Positions 7,116-13,984 of a DNA stretch of 15,669 bases are shown piece after piece. The DNA is taken from positions 1-15,669 of the forward strand of contig CALCBO010000248.1 of assembly GCA_937897245.1 (NCBI GenBank). The letters run 5' to 3'. The position numbers and the translations under genes are program-made. The stretch comes from an uncultured Caryophanales bacterium (lineage in GTDB: Bacteria; Bacillota_I; Bacilli_A; RF39; UBA660). Position 1 is the first letter of the stretch. The number at the start of each line of letters is the position of its first letter. Under the pieces are notes generated by a model that worked only from the letters and a program-made list of their open reading frames with translations, was not told the origin of the DNA and searched no databases.

Positions 7116-7173
7116 AAAAAAAACAAAAAAAGAACAGTACAAGGAGTGCATATAACACACGGTACCATCCTTT
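7116..7173 (-). terminator. T-box terminator, exclusive with the antiterminator
   Basis: On the minus strand AAAGGATGGTAC (7173-7162) can pair with GTACTGTTCTTT (7140-7129), 12 bp including three G-U pairs, enclosing a GTG/CAC inner hairpin. Two T tracts follow (7131-7125 and 7123-7116). It sequesters the T-box bases that would otherwise bind the tRNA acceptor end. Confidence 0.65.
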
Positions 7174-7316
7174 ATTTAACTTAATTTGATAACGGCTTTA
7201 ACCGGAATTTCTTCATCTATAGAGTAGATAAATAAGCTCTTACATCGTTTCCACCAACCACGAATTCTCTATGCTAAGTCAGACTTATTATTAGTTCTAA
7301 TTATCGACTTATTACT
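7116..7316 (-). promoter_or_regulatory. T-box riboswitch specific for tRNA-Ser
   Basis: The minus-strand leader carries the canonical T-box parts in order. Stem I has an AGAGA bulge motif and the distal loop GGTTGGTGGAAAC, closed by TTCGT/ACGAT-type pairing. An internal loop between AATAA...CTTA and TAAG...TTATT exposes AGC at 7238-7236, a serine codon, as the likely specifier. A CGG/CCG stem follows. The antiterminator at 7172-7141 pairs AAGGA with TCCTT and GTG with CAC and leaves the 7-nt bulge TGGTACC, which pairs with the NCCA end of uncharged tRNA. The T-box sequence GGATGGTACCGTG is close to consensus. The alternative terminator is annotated separately. Uncharged tRNA-Ser should permit read-through into the small membrane gene and serS. 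The serine codon matches serS, which supports the specifier call. Confidence 0.92.
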
Positions 7317-7321
7317 AATAT

Positions 7322-7350
7322 AGTATATTATTTTTTATTATAAAAAGCAA
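7322..7350 (-). promoter_or_regulatory. Promoter of the T-box-serS transcript
   Basis: The minus strand has TTGCTT (7350-7345), a 17-nt spacer and TATACT (7327-7322), starting one base after the stop codon of the upstream gene. The predicted start near 7315 is just before Stem I. Confidence 0.7.
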
Positions 7351-7351
7351 G

Positions 7352-8521
7352 CTATTTTTTCACAGGACATCTAACTTCTAACCCATCAAAAGAAGTATTA
7401 CTATAATTATTAACTACATCTTTTGTAATACGATTACTAGCTATCTCATAAAATCCTGATTTACCATCAGATAATGTAACATAGTATTTAGCTTTTCCCA
7501 TTGTATTATCAACTTTAACATATCCCGAAATAGGTTCTCTTAAATAATAAAATGGTAAATGTACTACATCTCCTACATCAGGATATGTAAAGTAATATAC
7601 TCCTGAAACACTAGAATAAGTACTCTCACAACTATTAGCTCCTTCTTGGATTATTTTCTTAGTTTTATCTATCATTTTATTAGAAGTTAATACATAATAA
7701 TAATTACTTGCTTTATACTCTTTAATAACACCTATTTTTGAATAAATATAACTTCCTAATAATATTAAAAATATAAAAAAACTAGTCATTAAAAACATCT
7801 TTTTATAGCTATATCTCTTTTCTAATGATATTTTTCCCTCTTCTCCTACAAAAGTATATCCCAGGTAACTATGATTACCAAATCCTATAATTGGAATAAA
7901 TATAAATGGAAGAATAGCTACTAATATTCCACTATATTTAAAATCTTTTCCTAATTTATATACCATTACTAATGAAATAATAGGTCCTATTACTGGTATT
8001 AATACAAGTAACCCTATCCATTGTTTCTGAAATGTTATATCAGCTAAAACCATATTATTATAAATAGGTATTAATCCACTCCACCATCTCTTATTACATT
8101 TTATATATATTAATTCTAAAGCATAAATATATATAAAGATCATAGTTAAAACAATCCCAATTAAAGGAAAACTAGAAGCAACAAAAGCATTAATATCATA
8201 TCCCATTTCTGAAAAAAATAATAATCCAGTTCCTCCAACTGAAAGTATATATATTAGATAAGTAACTATAAAACATAATAATTCACTACCTGTATTATTA
8301 GCTAAACTAATATTATCATTTGCATCTTTATTATTACTTCCAACAATAAAGTTACCACTTCCTACATGATAAGTCTGTTTATTATTTTCAATAAATGGTC
8401 TCATATTCTTATTAGCTTCATGTTCATAATTCAAATTACCACATTTCAAACAACAACGTGCATTACTATTCATTTCTGCTCCACATCTAGGACAAATCAT
8501 TGTATAACCTTTATCATCCAT
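7352..8521 (-). CDS. Zinc-ribbon multi-pass membrane protein with DUF5684-like core
   Basis: The 389-residue protein begins with a zinc ribbon (Cys10, Cys13, Cys24, Cys27; ICPRCGAEM...CLKCG), then a polar linker. A membrane region of about six helices follows at residues ~75-265. Its middle (KRWWSGLIPIYNNMVLADI...GLLVLIPVIGPIISLVMVYKLGKDF...ILPFIFIPIIGFG) resembles the DUF5684 family, in which the WW-x-LIPIYN pattern recurs. Beyond the last helix lies an extracytoplasmic domain of ~120 residues with two cysteines (ANSCEST, VRCPVKK). The ATG at 8521 has AGGTGG 8 nt upstream; GTG at 8533 is the alternative. Function is unknown; the zinc ribbon suggests a cytoplasmic docking or sensing end. I see no clear terminator after it, since the promoter of the T-box starts at its stop codon. 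Confidence 0.75.
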   Translation of the reverse strand: MDDKGYTMICPRCGAEMNSNARCCLKCGNLNYEHEANKNMRPFIENNKQTYHVGSGNFIVGSNNKDANDNISLANNTGSELLCFIVTYLIYILSVGGTGLLFFSEMGYDINAFVASSFPLIGIVLTMIFIYIYALELIYIKCNKRWWSGLIPIYNNMVLADITFQKQWIGLLVLIPVIGPIISLVMVYKLGKDFKYSGILVAILPFIFIPIIGFGNHSYLGYTFVGEEGKISLEKRYSYKKMFLMTSFFIFLILLGSYIYSKIGVIKEYKASNYYYVLTSNKMIDKTKKIIQEGANSCESTYSSVSGVYYFTYPDVGDVVHLPFYYLREPISGYVKVDNTMGKAKYYVTLSDGKSGFYEIASNRITKDVVNNYSNTSFDGLEVRCPVKK

Positions 8522-8565
8522 ATTATAAACCACCTCATATTATTATTTTACCACATATTTAAACA

Positions 8566-8592
8566 AAAGAAAAAGAAAGTAAAAACTTTCTT
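8566..8592 (-). terminator. Terminator of the surface-protein gene
   Basis: The minus strand has a perfect 8-bp stem AAGAAAGT/ACTTTCTT with a TTTT loop, followed by a TTTTTCTTTTG tract. It lies 41 nt after the stop at 8633. Its size (8-bp stem, 4-nt loop, downstream of a variable region) also resembles the DNA hairpin needed for DGR retrohoming in phage BPP-1; that second reading is speculative. Confidence 0.8.
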
Positions 8593-8632
8593 AATGAGTT
8601 AATGAGACCTCATAAGTCTGAATAGTTACTTT

Positions 8633-8758
8633 TTATCGCAATCGGAAAGCTGGTGAAACACCGTCAGTATTAGGAGCAATGTTAGGGTCGTGGTTGCCAG
8701 AGTTGCGCACATAGCTGAAACGGTAAGTATTATGAGAATGAGCCGAGCGGAGCCACCA
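8633..8758 (-). other. Candidate DGR variable region (VR) at the 3' end of the surface-protein gene
   Basis: The last 42 codons contrast sharply with everything around them. I count 63 G+C in the 126 bases 8633-8758 (50%), against roughly one third or less in flanking coding sequence. From Ala413 to Val441 every codon but one (GTG) ends in C or T, the pattern left when AAC/AAT codons of an adenine-rich template are randomised, which cannot create stop codons. The segment is bounded by invariant-looking WWLRS and GVSPAFRL motifs, typical of C-type-lectin-like DUF6273 domains diversified by DGRs. The encoded stretch is rich in His, Asn, Ser, Tyr, Arg and Asp, as in ligand-binding loops. No matching template repeat is present elsewhere in the window. 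Confidence 0.65.
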
Positions 8759-9979
8759 ACATGAATTTGATCCATTATTTTGCTTAATTGCTCCTGAGTA
8801 ACTTGAGTTTGTCACATTTTGTCCTGCATAATAATCTAATTGTCTAGTATTATTATAAGCTGAATCATGATAATCTATTCCACTATTTATATCTCCGTCA
8901 TTATCTTCCCATACTTCATGAGGTGATAATAAATATAACTTATCAGTTGAGGTGAAGTTTGTCTCTCCAGAGGTTGATCCATGTCCTGATACCACTGTTG
9001 TATCTATTATCGCATTTTTTAAGGCTGTTGGTAAGGCATTATAAATATCACCATTGACATAGGTTCTCATTTCACTAGCTGGCCAGCCTCCTATATTTCC
9101 AGTACCTATTGTGCCGTTATCAACTGGATTCATTCTATGAGTTGTAATTATATCTGCAAACTCTAAGACTAAGCCACAAGCTGTTTGACTAAATCCTGTA
9201 GTAGAACATTCTGCTGGAGTTGTAGTATTCGCAACTCTTAGGGTATGTGTTCCAAATGTTCCTAAATCTACTGTTTTAGTATCTCCAACATTTGGAGTTA
9301 TTGTTCCTGCTCTAAGACCTGTTATTAATTCATCCCATGTAGTACTCTCATTAAATCCTAGATGTTCCACAGATATTGCATTACTATCAGCTTGTTTATA
9401 ATCTACTGCAAAATTAAAAATAATTGTTCTATCATCTACTGGTAATTGATTATTAGAAATATCTCTCTTAAACTCTACTCTTACTTTATAAGTCTCCCTA
9501 GTATTTGCTTTTAATTCATGATTTTGTAATATTGGTCTTCCATCACTATAAGTTACTGAATAACTTAAATAATTTGGCAAACTAGAATCTGTAATAACCA
9601 CTGGTTCACGTTCTCCATCACCTATTTTATAAGTAGAAGTAATTGTATCAACCATTCCATCTACACTACCATCATTTACTGCATCTACTTCAAATTCATA
9701 AAAATCTCCTGGTTTATCTAAAGTCACAACATAAGTTACTTCAGTATCATCAACTGGATTAATAGTAGCCCCTTGATCACCAGTACCTATTGTAACACTT
9801 CCACTTTTAGGACTAATATTTTCAAAATGAATATCCCAAGTAGAATTCTTAATTTTACTACTACCATTAATTATTAAATTAGAAGATAATACCGCATATC
9901 CAATACCTAAAGCCAATAATAAAATACCTAATGTTAATCCCCAAAAAGTTCTTTTATCTTCGACATTTCTATAATACAT
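8633..9979 (-). CDS. Membrane-anchored surface protein with C-terminal DUF6273/C-type-lectin-like domain
   Basis: The 448-residue protein has a membrane segment at residues ~11-31 (TFWGLTLGILLLALGIGYAVL) followed by SSNLIINGSSKI, a start common to surface proteins of gut Bacillota, then two beta-rich regions (residues ~45-200) of Ig-like appearance. From ~205 to the end it has the DUF6273 layout: GDTKTVDLGTFGTHTLRVAN, AECSTTGFSQTACGLVLEFA, GGWPASEMRTYVN, LYLLSPHEVW, RQLDYYAGQNVT, SCWWLRSA and GVSPAFRL. That fold is the formylglycine-generating-enzyme/C-type-lectin type, the usual DGR target. The ATG at 9979 has AGGAG 8 nt upstream; the longer frame to 10036 begins inside the promoter. The single-gene unit has its own promoter (10005-10033) and terminator. 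Likely role: binding of variable ligands at the cell surface (inferred). Confidence 0.85.
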   Translation of the reverse strand: MYYRNVEDKRTFWGLTLGILLLALGIGYAVLSSNLIINGSSKIKNSTWDIHFENISPKSGSVTIGTGDQGATINPVDDTEVTYVVTLDKPGDFYEFEVDAVNDGSVDGMVDTITSTYKIGDGEREPVVITDSSLPNYLSYSVTYSDGRPILQNHELKANTRETYKVRVEFKRDISNNQLPVDDRTIIFNFAVDYKQADSNAISVEHLGFNESTTWDELITGLRAGTITPNVGDTKTVDLGTFGTHTLRVANTTTPAECSTTGFSQTACGLVLEFADIITTHRMNPVDNGTIGTGNIGGWPASEMRTYVNGDIYNALPTALKNAIIDTTVVSGHGSTSGETNFTSTDKLYLLSPHEVWEDNDGDINSGIDYHDSAYNNTRQLDYYAGQNVTNSSYSGAIKQNNGSNSCWWLRSAHSHNTYRFSYVRNSGNHDPNIAPNTDGVSPAFRLR

Positions 9980-10004
9980 GATATCATCTCCTATTATACC
10001 TATT

Positions 10005-10033
10005 ATTATATCAATATAATCTTCTTTTAGCAA
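10005..10033 (-). promoter_or_regulatory. Promoter of the DGR-target-like surface gene
   Basis: The minus strand has TTGCTA (10033-10028), a 17-nt spacer and TATAAT (10010-10005). The transcript would start near 9998, about 20 nt before the chosen start codon, which supports that start over the longer reading frame. Confidence 0.65.
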
Positions 10034-10103
10034 CATTTTACACTTACAAGATATGTAAAATATTGTCTATTTACAACATACAAATATCCAAAATAATTTG
10101 AAC

Positions 10104-10124
10104 AAAAAAACGCCCTAAAGCGTT
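10104..10124 (-). terminator. Terminator of spoVS
   Basis: AACGC/GCGTT with a 6-nt loop is followed on the minus strand by seven T residues. The stem overlaps the stop codon. Confidence 0.8.
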
Positions 10125-10383
10125 ATTTATCTACTACAATTAATTTAATAGCAGTTCTTTCTTCTCCTCCTATTGAAATATCTTGAAAAGCAGGAATACA
10201 TACTAAATTCTTCCCACTAGGAGCTACAAACCCCCTCGCAATCGCAATAGCTTTAATAGCTTGATTTAAAGCTCCCGCTCCTACAGCTTGTATTTCTACC
10301 ATTCCTTTTTCTCGAAAAACATTAGCCAATGCTCCTGCTACTCTATTAGAATTTGATTTACTACTTACTTTTAATATTTCCAT
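10123..10383 (-). CDS. spoVS: Stage V sporulation protein S
   Basis: The 86-residue product matches SpoVS along its whole length: MEILKVSSKSNSNRVAGALA, the KGMVEIQAVGAGALNQAIKA core and ARGFVAPSGKNLVCIPAF. SpoVS is a small Alba-fold-like protein needed for spore coat and cortex formation in B. subtilis, and it also influences septation. It is conserved in spore formers, with some homologues in non-sporulating phyla, so it is good but not conclusive evidence for sporulation. The ATG has a GAGAGG site 7 nt upstream. It lies 54 nt after the VanW-family gene and may be read from the same transcript. A 10-bp inverted repeat at 10395-10419 sits directly before the ribosome binding site and may control expression. 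Confidence 0.97.
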   Translation of the reverse strand: MEILKVSSKSNSNRVAGALANVFREKGMVEIQAVGAGALNQAIKAIAIARGFVAPSGKNLVCIPAFQDISIGGEERTAIKLIVVDK

Positions 10384-10394
10384 AGATTATCCTC

Positions 10395-10419
10395 TCTTTC
10401 ATATTAATCATATGAAAGA
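10395..10419. repeat. Perfect inverted repeat in the spoVS leader
   Basis: TCTTTCATAT and ATATGAAAGA face each other across a 5-nt loop. The repeat ends next to the GAGAGG ribosome binding site of spoVS (minus strand). No T tract follows on either strand, so it is not a standard terminator. It could be an operator, or an mRNA hairpin that modulates translation. Confidence 0.6.
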
Positions 10420-10437
10420 AAATATAAAATATTCTAA

Positions 10438-11661
10438 TTAATCTTCTGTATACCAAGTAGTCGCTATCTCATGTACATCTATTTCTTGTCCATCTTTCCA
10501 AGTATGTAAATAACTTCTATATCCTCTACCACCTAAATAAGTAGAAGAAGTAGTATATTCCTTACCCTCTTTAGCATCATGATTAGACCAAAACTCTACA
10601 TGAGCTCTTCCACCTTCAGAATAAGCTTTAATATATATAGGATACTGATAAGTATTTTTAAATTGCATATCAGCACACCATCCACCACCATAACTAGCTA
10701 CAGTTGCATCTAATCCACCATCTACATATAAACTTTTTTTCGCATGAGGATACCTCTTAACAATCTCTAAACCACCAAGTAAAGCTGCATTATAAGTAGT
10801 AGTAGCTATCTGACATACTCCATTGCCTACAAACTCATAATAGAATACATACCCAGCTTTATTAAATGGACCAGCCTTACTACAATAACTAAACACTTCT
10901 CCAGGTAATACAATACTACCATTAATATATCCTAAAGCCGTATTTAAATTAATATTTCTTAAATAAGTATTAGGCATAAAAGTAGTTACAAATGAAGAAG
11001 TCATTGTATCTATTTGTTTATATCCTTCATTTTCATCAGGTTTAGTCTCTATTCCAACTAAATTAATTCCATTTTTTAAATCAATGGGCTTCTTTAATTG
11101 TTCTTTAATAACATTTAAGCTTTGCTCTACATCAAAAGAATAACCATTAACACCTGGAAGATAACTAACCCCAACACTAGTATCAAAATAACCTGATTGT
11201 TCAGCTACATCAACCTTACCTTTAATATCACTTAATACACTAGTCAAAGTATTATCATCAATCTTATAATAAAATGGAAATACTTTCTTAGGTTTATGTT
11301 CTAATACTTTAAGCTTTTTTCTAAAACTTAATTTCTTTTGATAATCCTTAATTTGTTCAATAGTTTTTTCCTTATCAATGGTAATACCTAAATCTTTAAT
11401 CTGATAATCATACATATTGGAATTAATATTTAATTTAATAGCTCTAGAAGCTAACTGTTCATTATAATAATCTAATTTTAATTCAACTTGATGATAACTA
11501 TAATCAGACATATCATATTCTTCAATATAAGTATTAGGTAAACATTCTTTATCATATCTCTTTAATGAATATAAACTACTTACGAAAAAAATTACATAAG
11601 AAAAGATTATGATTGTTAATAAAAAACATATTATTATAATCTTAATCTTTTTCTTTTTCAT
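10438..11661 (-). CDS. VanW family protein with peptidoglycan-binding domain (YoaR-like)
   Basis: The 407-residue protein has a basic N-terminus and a membrane helix at about residues 8-28. Next comes a region with the layout of the YoaR-type putative peptidoglycan-binding domain (residues ~60-215, IDKEKTIEQIKDY...YLPGVNGYSFDVEQSLNVIKEQL). The VanW domain follows, at ~215-355: NLNTALGYINGSIVLPGEVF, SKAGPFNKAGY, GNGVCQIATTTYNAALLGG, YPHAKKSLYVDGGLDATVA and the YPIYIKA strand. The conserved Cys of GVCQ is present. The protein should act outside the cell on the wall; VanW biochemistry is not established, and membership does not imply vancomycin resistance. The ATG at 11661 has AGGTGA 5 nt upstream and overlaps the end of the SGNH-like gene by 20 nt, so the two are translationally coupled. 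spoVS follows. Confidence 0.9.
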   Translation of the reverse strand: MKKKKIKIIIICFLLTIIIFSYVIFFVSSLYSLKRYDKECLPNTYIEEYDMSDYSYHQVELKLDYYNEQLASRAIKLNINSNMYDYQIKDLGITIDKEKTIEQIKDYQKKLSFRKKLKVLEHKPKKVFPFYYKIDDNTLTSVLSDIKGKVDVAEQSGYFDTSVGVSYLPGVNGYSFDVEQSLNVIKEQLKKPIDLKNGINLVGIETKPDENEGYKQIDTMTSSFVTTFMPNTYLRNINLNTALGYINGSIVLPGEVFSYCSKAGPFNKAGYVFYYEFVGNGVCQIATTTYNAALLGGLEIVKRYPHAKKSLYVDGGLDATVASYGGGWCADMQFKNTYQYPIYIKAYSEGGRAHVEFWSNHDAKEGKEYTTSSTYLGGRGYRSYLHTWKDGQEIDVHEIATTWYTED

Positions 11662-12637
11662 TCCTATCACCTGTTATACTATTAATCATTTTATTTATTA
11701 CTTTATACCCCTCATTATTTAAATGAATACCATCATCTGTATATTTCTCATTTAATTTATCATCATCATTTAACTCTTTATAAATATCTAAATAATGAAC
11801 ATTTAACTGATCTGTTAATTTTTTGATTTTTTTATTATACTCTTTAATATCTTCAACATCAATACTTGCAGTGAAAAACTTCTTATCATAATCATCCATA
11901 TCAGGATTAATTGGATATAAAGATTCTACATATATCTCTGCAAATTTCCTATTATATTGAATATTATTAACTAATTTTTCTAAAGAAGATAATACTTCAT
12001 CTATATCTTCACCATCACCTATTTCATTAATACCTAACTCTATAAATACAATAGAAGGATTAAAATCATAAACATTCTTTTTCATATCTTCTATAATATC
12101 TGTAATTTCATAATCTTTATTTGCAATTTTAACATAATGATAATCTAAATCAAAATCATCTAAATCATAATCCTCAGTATGATAAGTCCCCAACAATAAA
12201 TAATTATCATCAACTATATTATTCTTAACTACTTTCTCTTCTACTTGTTTCTTATTACTCTTTGGTTTAGAATCATTAAATTTATTATTTTCTACAAAAA
12301 ATAGTATTACTAAAAGAGCCAATGTTAAAGTACCTAATAAATAACAAACTTTTTTCATCATTAAATAATTATGTTTATAGTTATTTTTCTTTTTACTACT
12401 TTTTCTTTTTTTCTTTTTAGTACTTTTCTTATAACTATTATATCTACCTTCTAAAAAACTAGTATCCAAAGAATCAATATCATTTAATCTATCTAAATCT
12501 ACTCTTATCTTAGTTGTTACATCTAATGACTTATCTTTTTCACTAGTTATTTTTTTCTTTATATCAGCATTTTTTTTAACTCTAGTCATATTTTTTTTAT
12601 TAGAATTACTATAAGGTTTATTATTCTTTTTTACCAT
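11642..12637 (-). CDS. Membrane-anchored SGNH-hydrolase-like protein lacking the catalytic serine
   Basis: The protein is 331 residues: a very basic cytoplasmic region of ~95 residues (KKSTKKKKRKSSKKKNN), a membrane helix at ~96-115, and an extracytoplasmic SGNH/GDSL-type domain from ~140. Block V is intact (DDGIHLNNEGY; Asp302 and His305), and block III is recognisable as GINE (residues 202-205, usually GxND). At block I, where family members read GDS, this protein has GTYHTEDY (Gly150-Thr-Tyr152), so the nucleophile is missing. Block II Gly is also not evident. It is probably a non-catalytic member, perhaps a wall-binding partner of VanW. The ATG at 12637 has AGAGG 8 nt upstream, and the promoter at 12666-12694 argues against the longer start at 12661. 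The gene's end overlaps the VanW-family start. Confidence 0.75.
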   Translation of the reverse strand: MVKKNNKPYSNSNKKNMTRVKKNADIKKKITSEKDKSLDVTTKIRVDLDRLNDIDSLDTSFLEGRYNSYKKSTKKKKRKSSKKKNNYKHNYLMMKKVCYLLGTLTLALLVILFFVENNKFNDSKPKSNKKQVEEKVVKNNIVDDNYLLLGTYHTEDYDLDDFDLDYHYVKIANKDYEITDIIEDMKKNVYDFNPSIVFIELGINEIGDGEDIDEVLSSLEKLVNNIQYNRKFAEIYVESLYPINPDMDDYDKKFFTASIDVEDIKEYNKKIKKLTDQLNVHYLDIYKELNDDDKLNEKYTDDGIHLNNEGYKVINKMINSITGDRNEKEKD

Positions 12638-12665
12638 ATTTCCAACCTCTTTCATACACAAAAGT

Positions 12666-12694
12666 ATTATATCATGAAGGATTTATCACCGCAA
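12666..12694 (-). promoter_or_regulatory. Promoter of the SGNH-VanW(-spoVS) operon
   Basis: The minus strand has TTGCGG (12694-12689), a 17-nt spacer and a perfect TATAAT (12671-12666). The start would fall near 12659, leaving a short leader before the ATG at 12637. Confidence 0.6.
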
Positions 12695-12704
12695 CAAATT
12701 AAGT

Positions 12705-12729
12705 AAAAAGAAAGCTATTTCAAGCTTCC
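12705..12729 (-). terminator. Terminator of the D,D-carboxypeptidase gene
   Basis: GGAAGCT/AGCTTTC (one G-U pair) with a 6-nt loop is followed by TTTTTACTT on the minus strand, 19 nt after the stop codon at 12749. Confidence 0.7.
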
Positions 12730-12748
12730 TTTTCCAATTATTTTACAT

Positions 12749-13897
12749 TTAATTAGACTTAATCTCTCCTTTTAAAATACCTAATACATTATTTTGTATT
12801 AACTTAATCAATGATATTTTATCTACATCTAAAGAACTAACTAATTCCATTTTAGATATTATTCTATTTCCTAATAAAACTTCTATATATCCCATAATAT
12901 CTCCTTTATTTATAGGATATTTTATTTTATTAATATAAGTCTTATAATTATACTTAGTATTATTAGAATCTATATCCTCTACAACTACTAAATCATCTTT
13001 TAATAATAGATTTAAACTATTTGATGTTGCTTTTTCTAAACTAATATTTTTTATAACACTATTCTTATCTTTTAATTTATTTACTTTAGTATTCTGAAAT
13101 CCATAATCTAATAAATCTATTGTTTCTTTATTTCTTATTTTACTATCTTTCTCTCCTAATACTATTCCTATTAGTCTTATATTATTTCTTTTAGTCGTTG
13201 CAGCTAAACAATAACCTGCATTATCTGTATGTCCAGTCTTTAATCCATCTGTTCCTTCATACTGACTAATTAATTTATTGGTATTTACTAACCAAAATTT
13301 ATTATCTGTATCTTCTCTTAAATAATCTTCATAAATAGATGAAAATCTTATAATATCTGGATGATTTAAAATTAATTCTTGTGCAATCATAGCCATATCA
13401 TAAGCACTAGAATAATGATCTTCTTCATCTAAACCAGTTGCATTCTTAAAATGTGTATGTTTAAGTCCTAATTCTTTTACTTTTAAATTCATTCTTTCTA
13501 CAAATTTCTCTTCACTTCCACTTATATATTCAGCCATTGCTACAGTCGCATCATTACCACTCGCAACACTAATTCCTTTCATTAAATCTTCTACACTCAT
13601 CTTCTCCCCTTGCTCTAAATATATCTGACTTCCTCCCATATCACTAGCATTCTGACTAACTGTAACTATATCACTCCATTTAATTTTTCCTTCTTCTACT
13701 TCTTCTAATATTATTATTTGGGCAATCATCTTAGTCATAGAAGCTACACTTACTTCTTTATCTTTATCTTTTTCAAATATTATTTTTCCACTATTAGCTT
13801 CTATTAAAATTCCACTACTAGCATTAGGTATTAACTCCTCTGCTGATACAAATAATGGTAAGAATAATAATATTAGTATAAATAATATCTTTTTCAT
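12749..13897 (-). CDS. dacF: D-alanyl-D-alanine carboxypeptidase, PBP5/DacF type
   Basis: This exported penicillin-binding protein trims the terminal D-Ala of peptidoglycan stem peptides, limiting cross-linking. All three active-site motifs are present: SMTK (Ser53-Lys56), SGN (113-115) and KTG (220-222, LKTGHTDNAGY). A signal peptide covers residues 1-19 (cleavage after VSA). After the peptidase S11 domain (~25-260) comes a beta-rich C-terminal domain (~270-370) like that of PBP5. At 382 residues it is closer in size to DacF (389) than DacA, and spoVS is nearby, but I cannot separate DacF from DacA/DacB without alignment. AGGAGG lies 5 nt before the ATG. The gene is monocistronic: a terminator follows and the upstream VanY-like gene is divergent. 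Confidence 0.93.
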   Translation of the reverse strand: MKKILFILILLFLPLFVSAEELIPNASSGILIEANSGKIIFEKDKDKEVSVASMTKMIAQIIILEEVEEGKIKWSDIVTVSQNASDMGGSQIYLEQGEKMSVEDLMKGISVASGNDATVAMAEYISGSEEKFVERMNLKVKELGLKHTHFKNATGLDEEDHYSSAYDMAMIAQELILNHPDIIRFSSIYEDYLREDTDNKFWLVNTNKLISQYEGTDGLKTGHTDNAGYCLAATTKRNNIRLIGIVLGEKDSKIRNKETIDLLDYGFQNTKVNKLKDKNSVIKNISLEKATSNSLNLLLKDDLVVVEDIDSNNTKYNYKTYINKIKYPINKGDIMGYIEVLLGNRIISKMELVSSLDVDKISLIKLIQNNVLGILKGEIKSN

Positions 13898-13939
13898 CTT
13901 ATCCTCCTACCATTTTTTATGTAAAAAAAGTAAAATTTA

Positions 13940-13968
13940 TTCATAATTTATCTATTTAATGCTATGAT
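13940..13968 (+). promoter_or_regulatory. Probable promoter of the VanY-like gene
   Basis: TTCATA (13940-13945), a 17-nt spacer and TATGAT (13963-13968) precede the gene. The predicted start near 13975 leaves a very short leader that begins at the AGGTGA ribosome binding site. The 87-nt gap between the two divergent start codons must also hold the carboxypeptidase promoter, for which I see no convincing boxes. Confidence 0.45.
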
Positions 13969-13984
13969 AGAATTAGGTGATAAT

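Noticed and set aside
7108..7172. T-box acting on translation by sequestering the GGAGG site with CTCC of the antiterminator
   Set aside because: Only 4 bp can form, whereas a 12-bp alternative stem followed by two T tracts is available. Transcription termination is the better model.
7342..7360. Hairpin terminator after the zinc-ribbon membrane protein gene
   Set aside because: Only an A5/T5 stem with an 8-nt loop is possible. The sequence is better explained as the -35 region of the T-box promoter.
8366..8602. Plus-strand open frame of 78 codons
   Set aside because: It is antisense to the zinc ribbon membrane protein gene and runs through the terminator at 8566-8592. It has no ribosome binding site.
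8605..8619. AGAC/GTCT hairpin 13 nt after the surface-gene stop as the DGR retrohoming hairpin
   Set aside because: Four base pairs with a 7-nt loop is too weak to claim. The 8-bp hairpin at 8573-8592 is better formed but works as an ordinary terminator.
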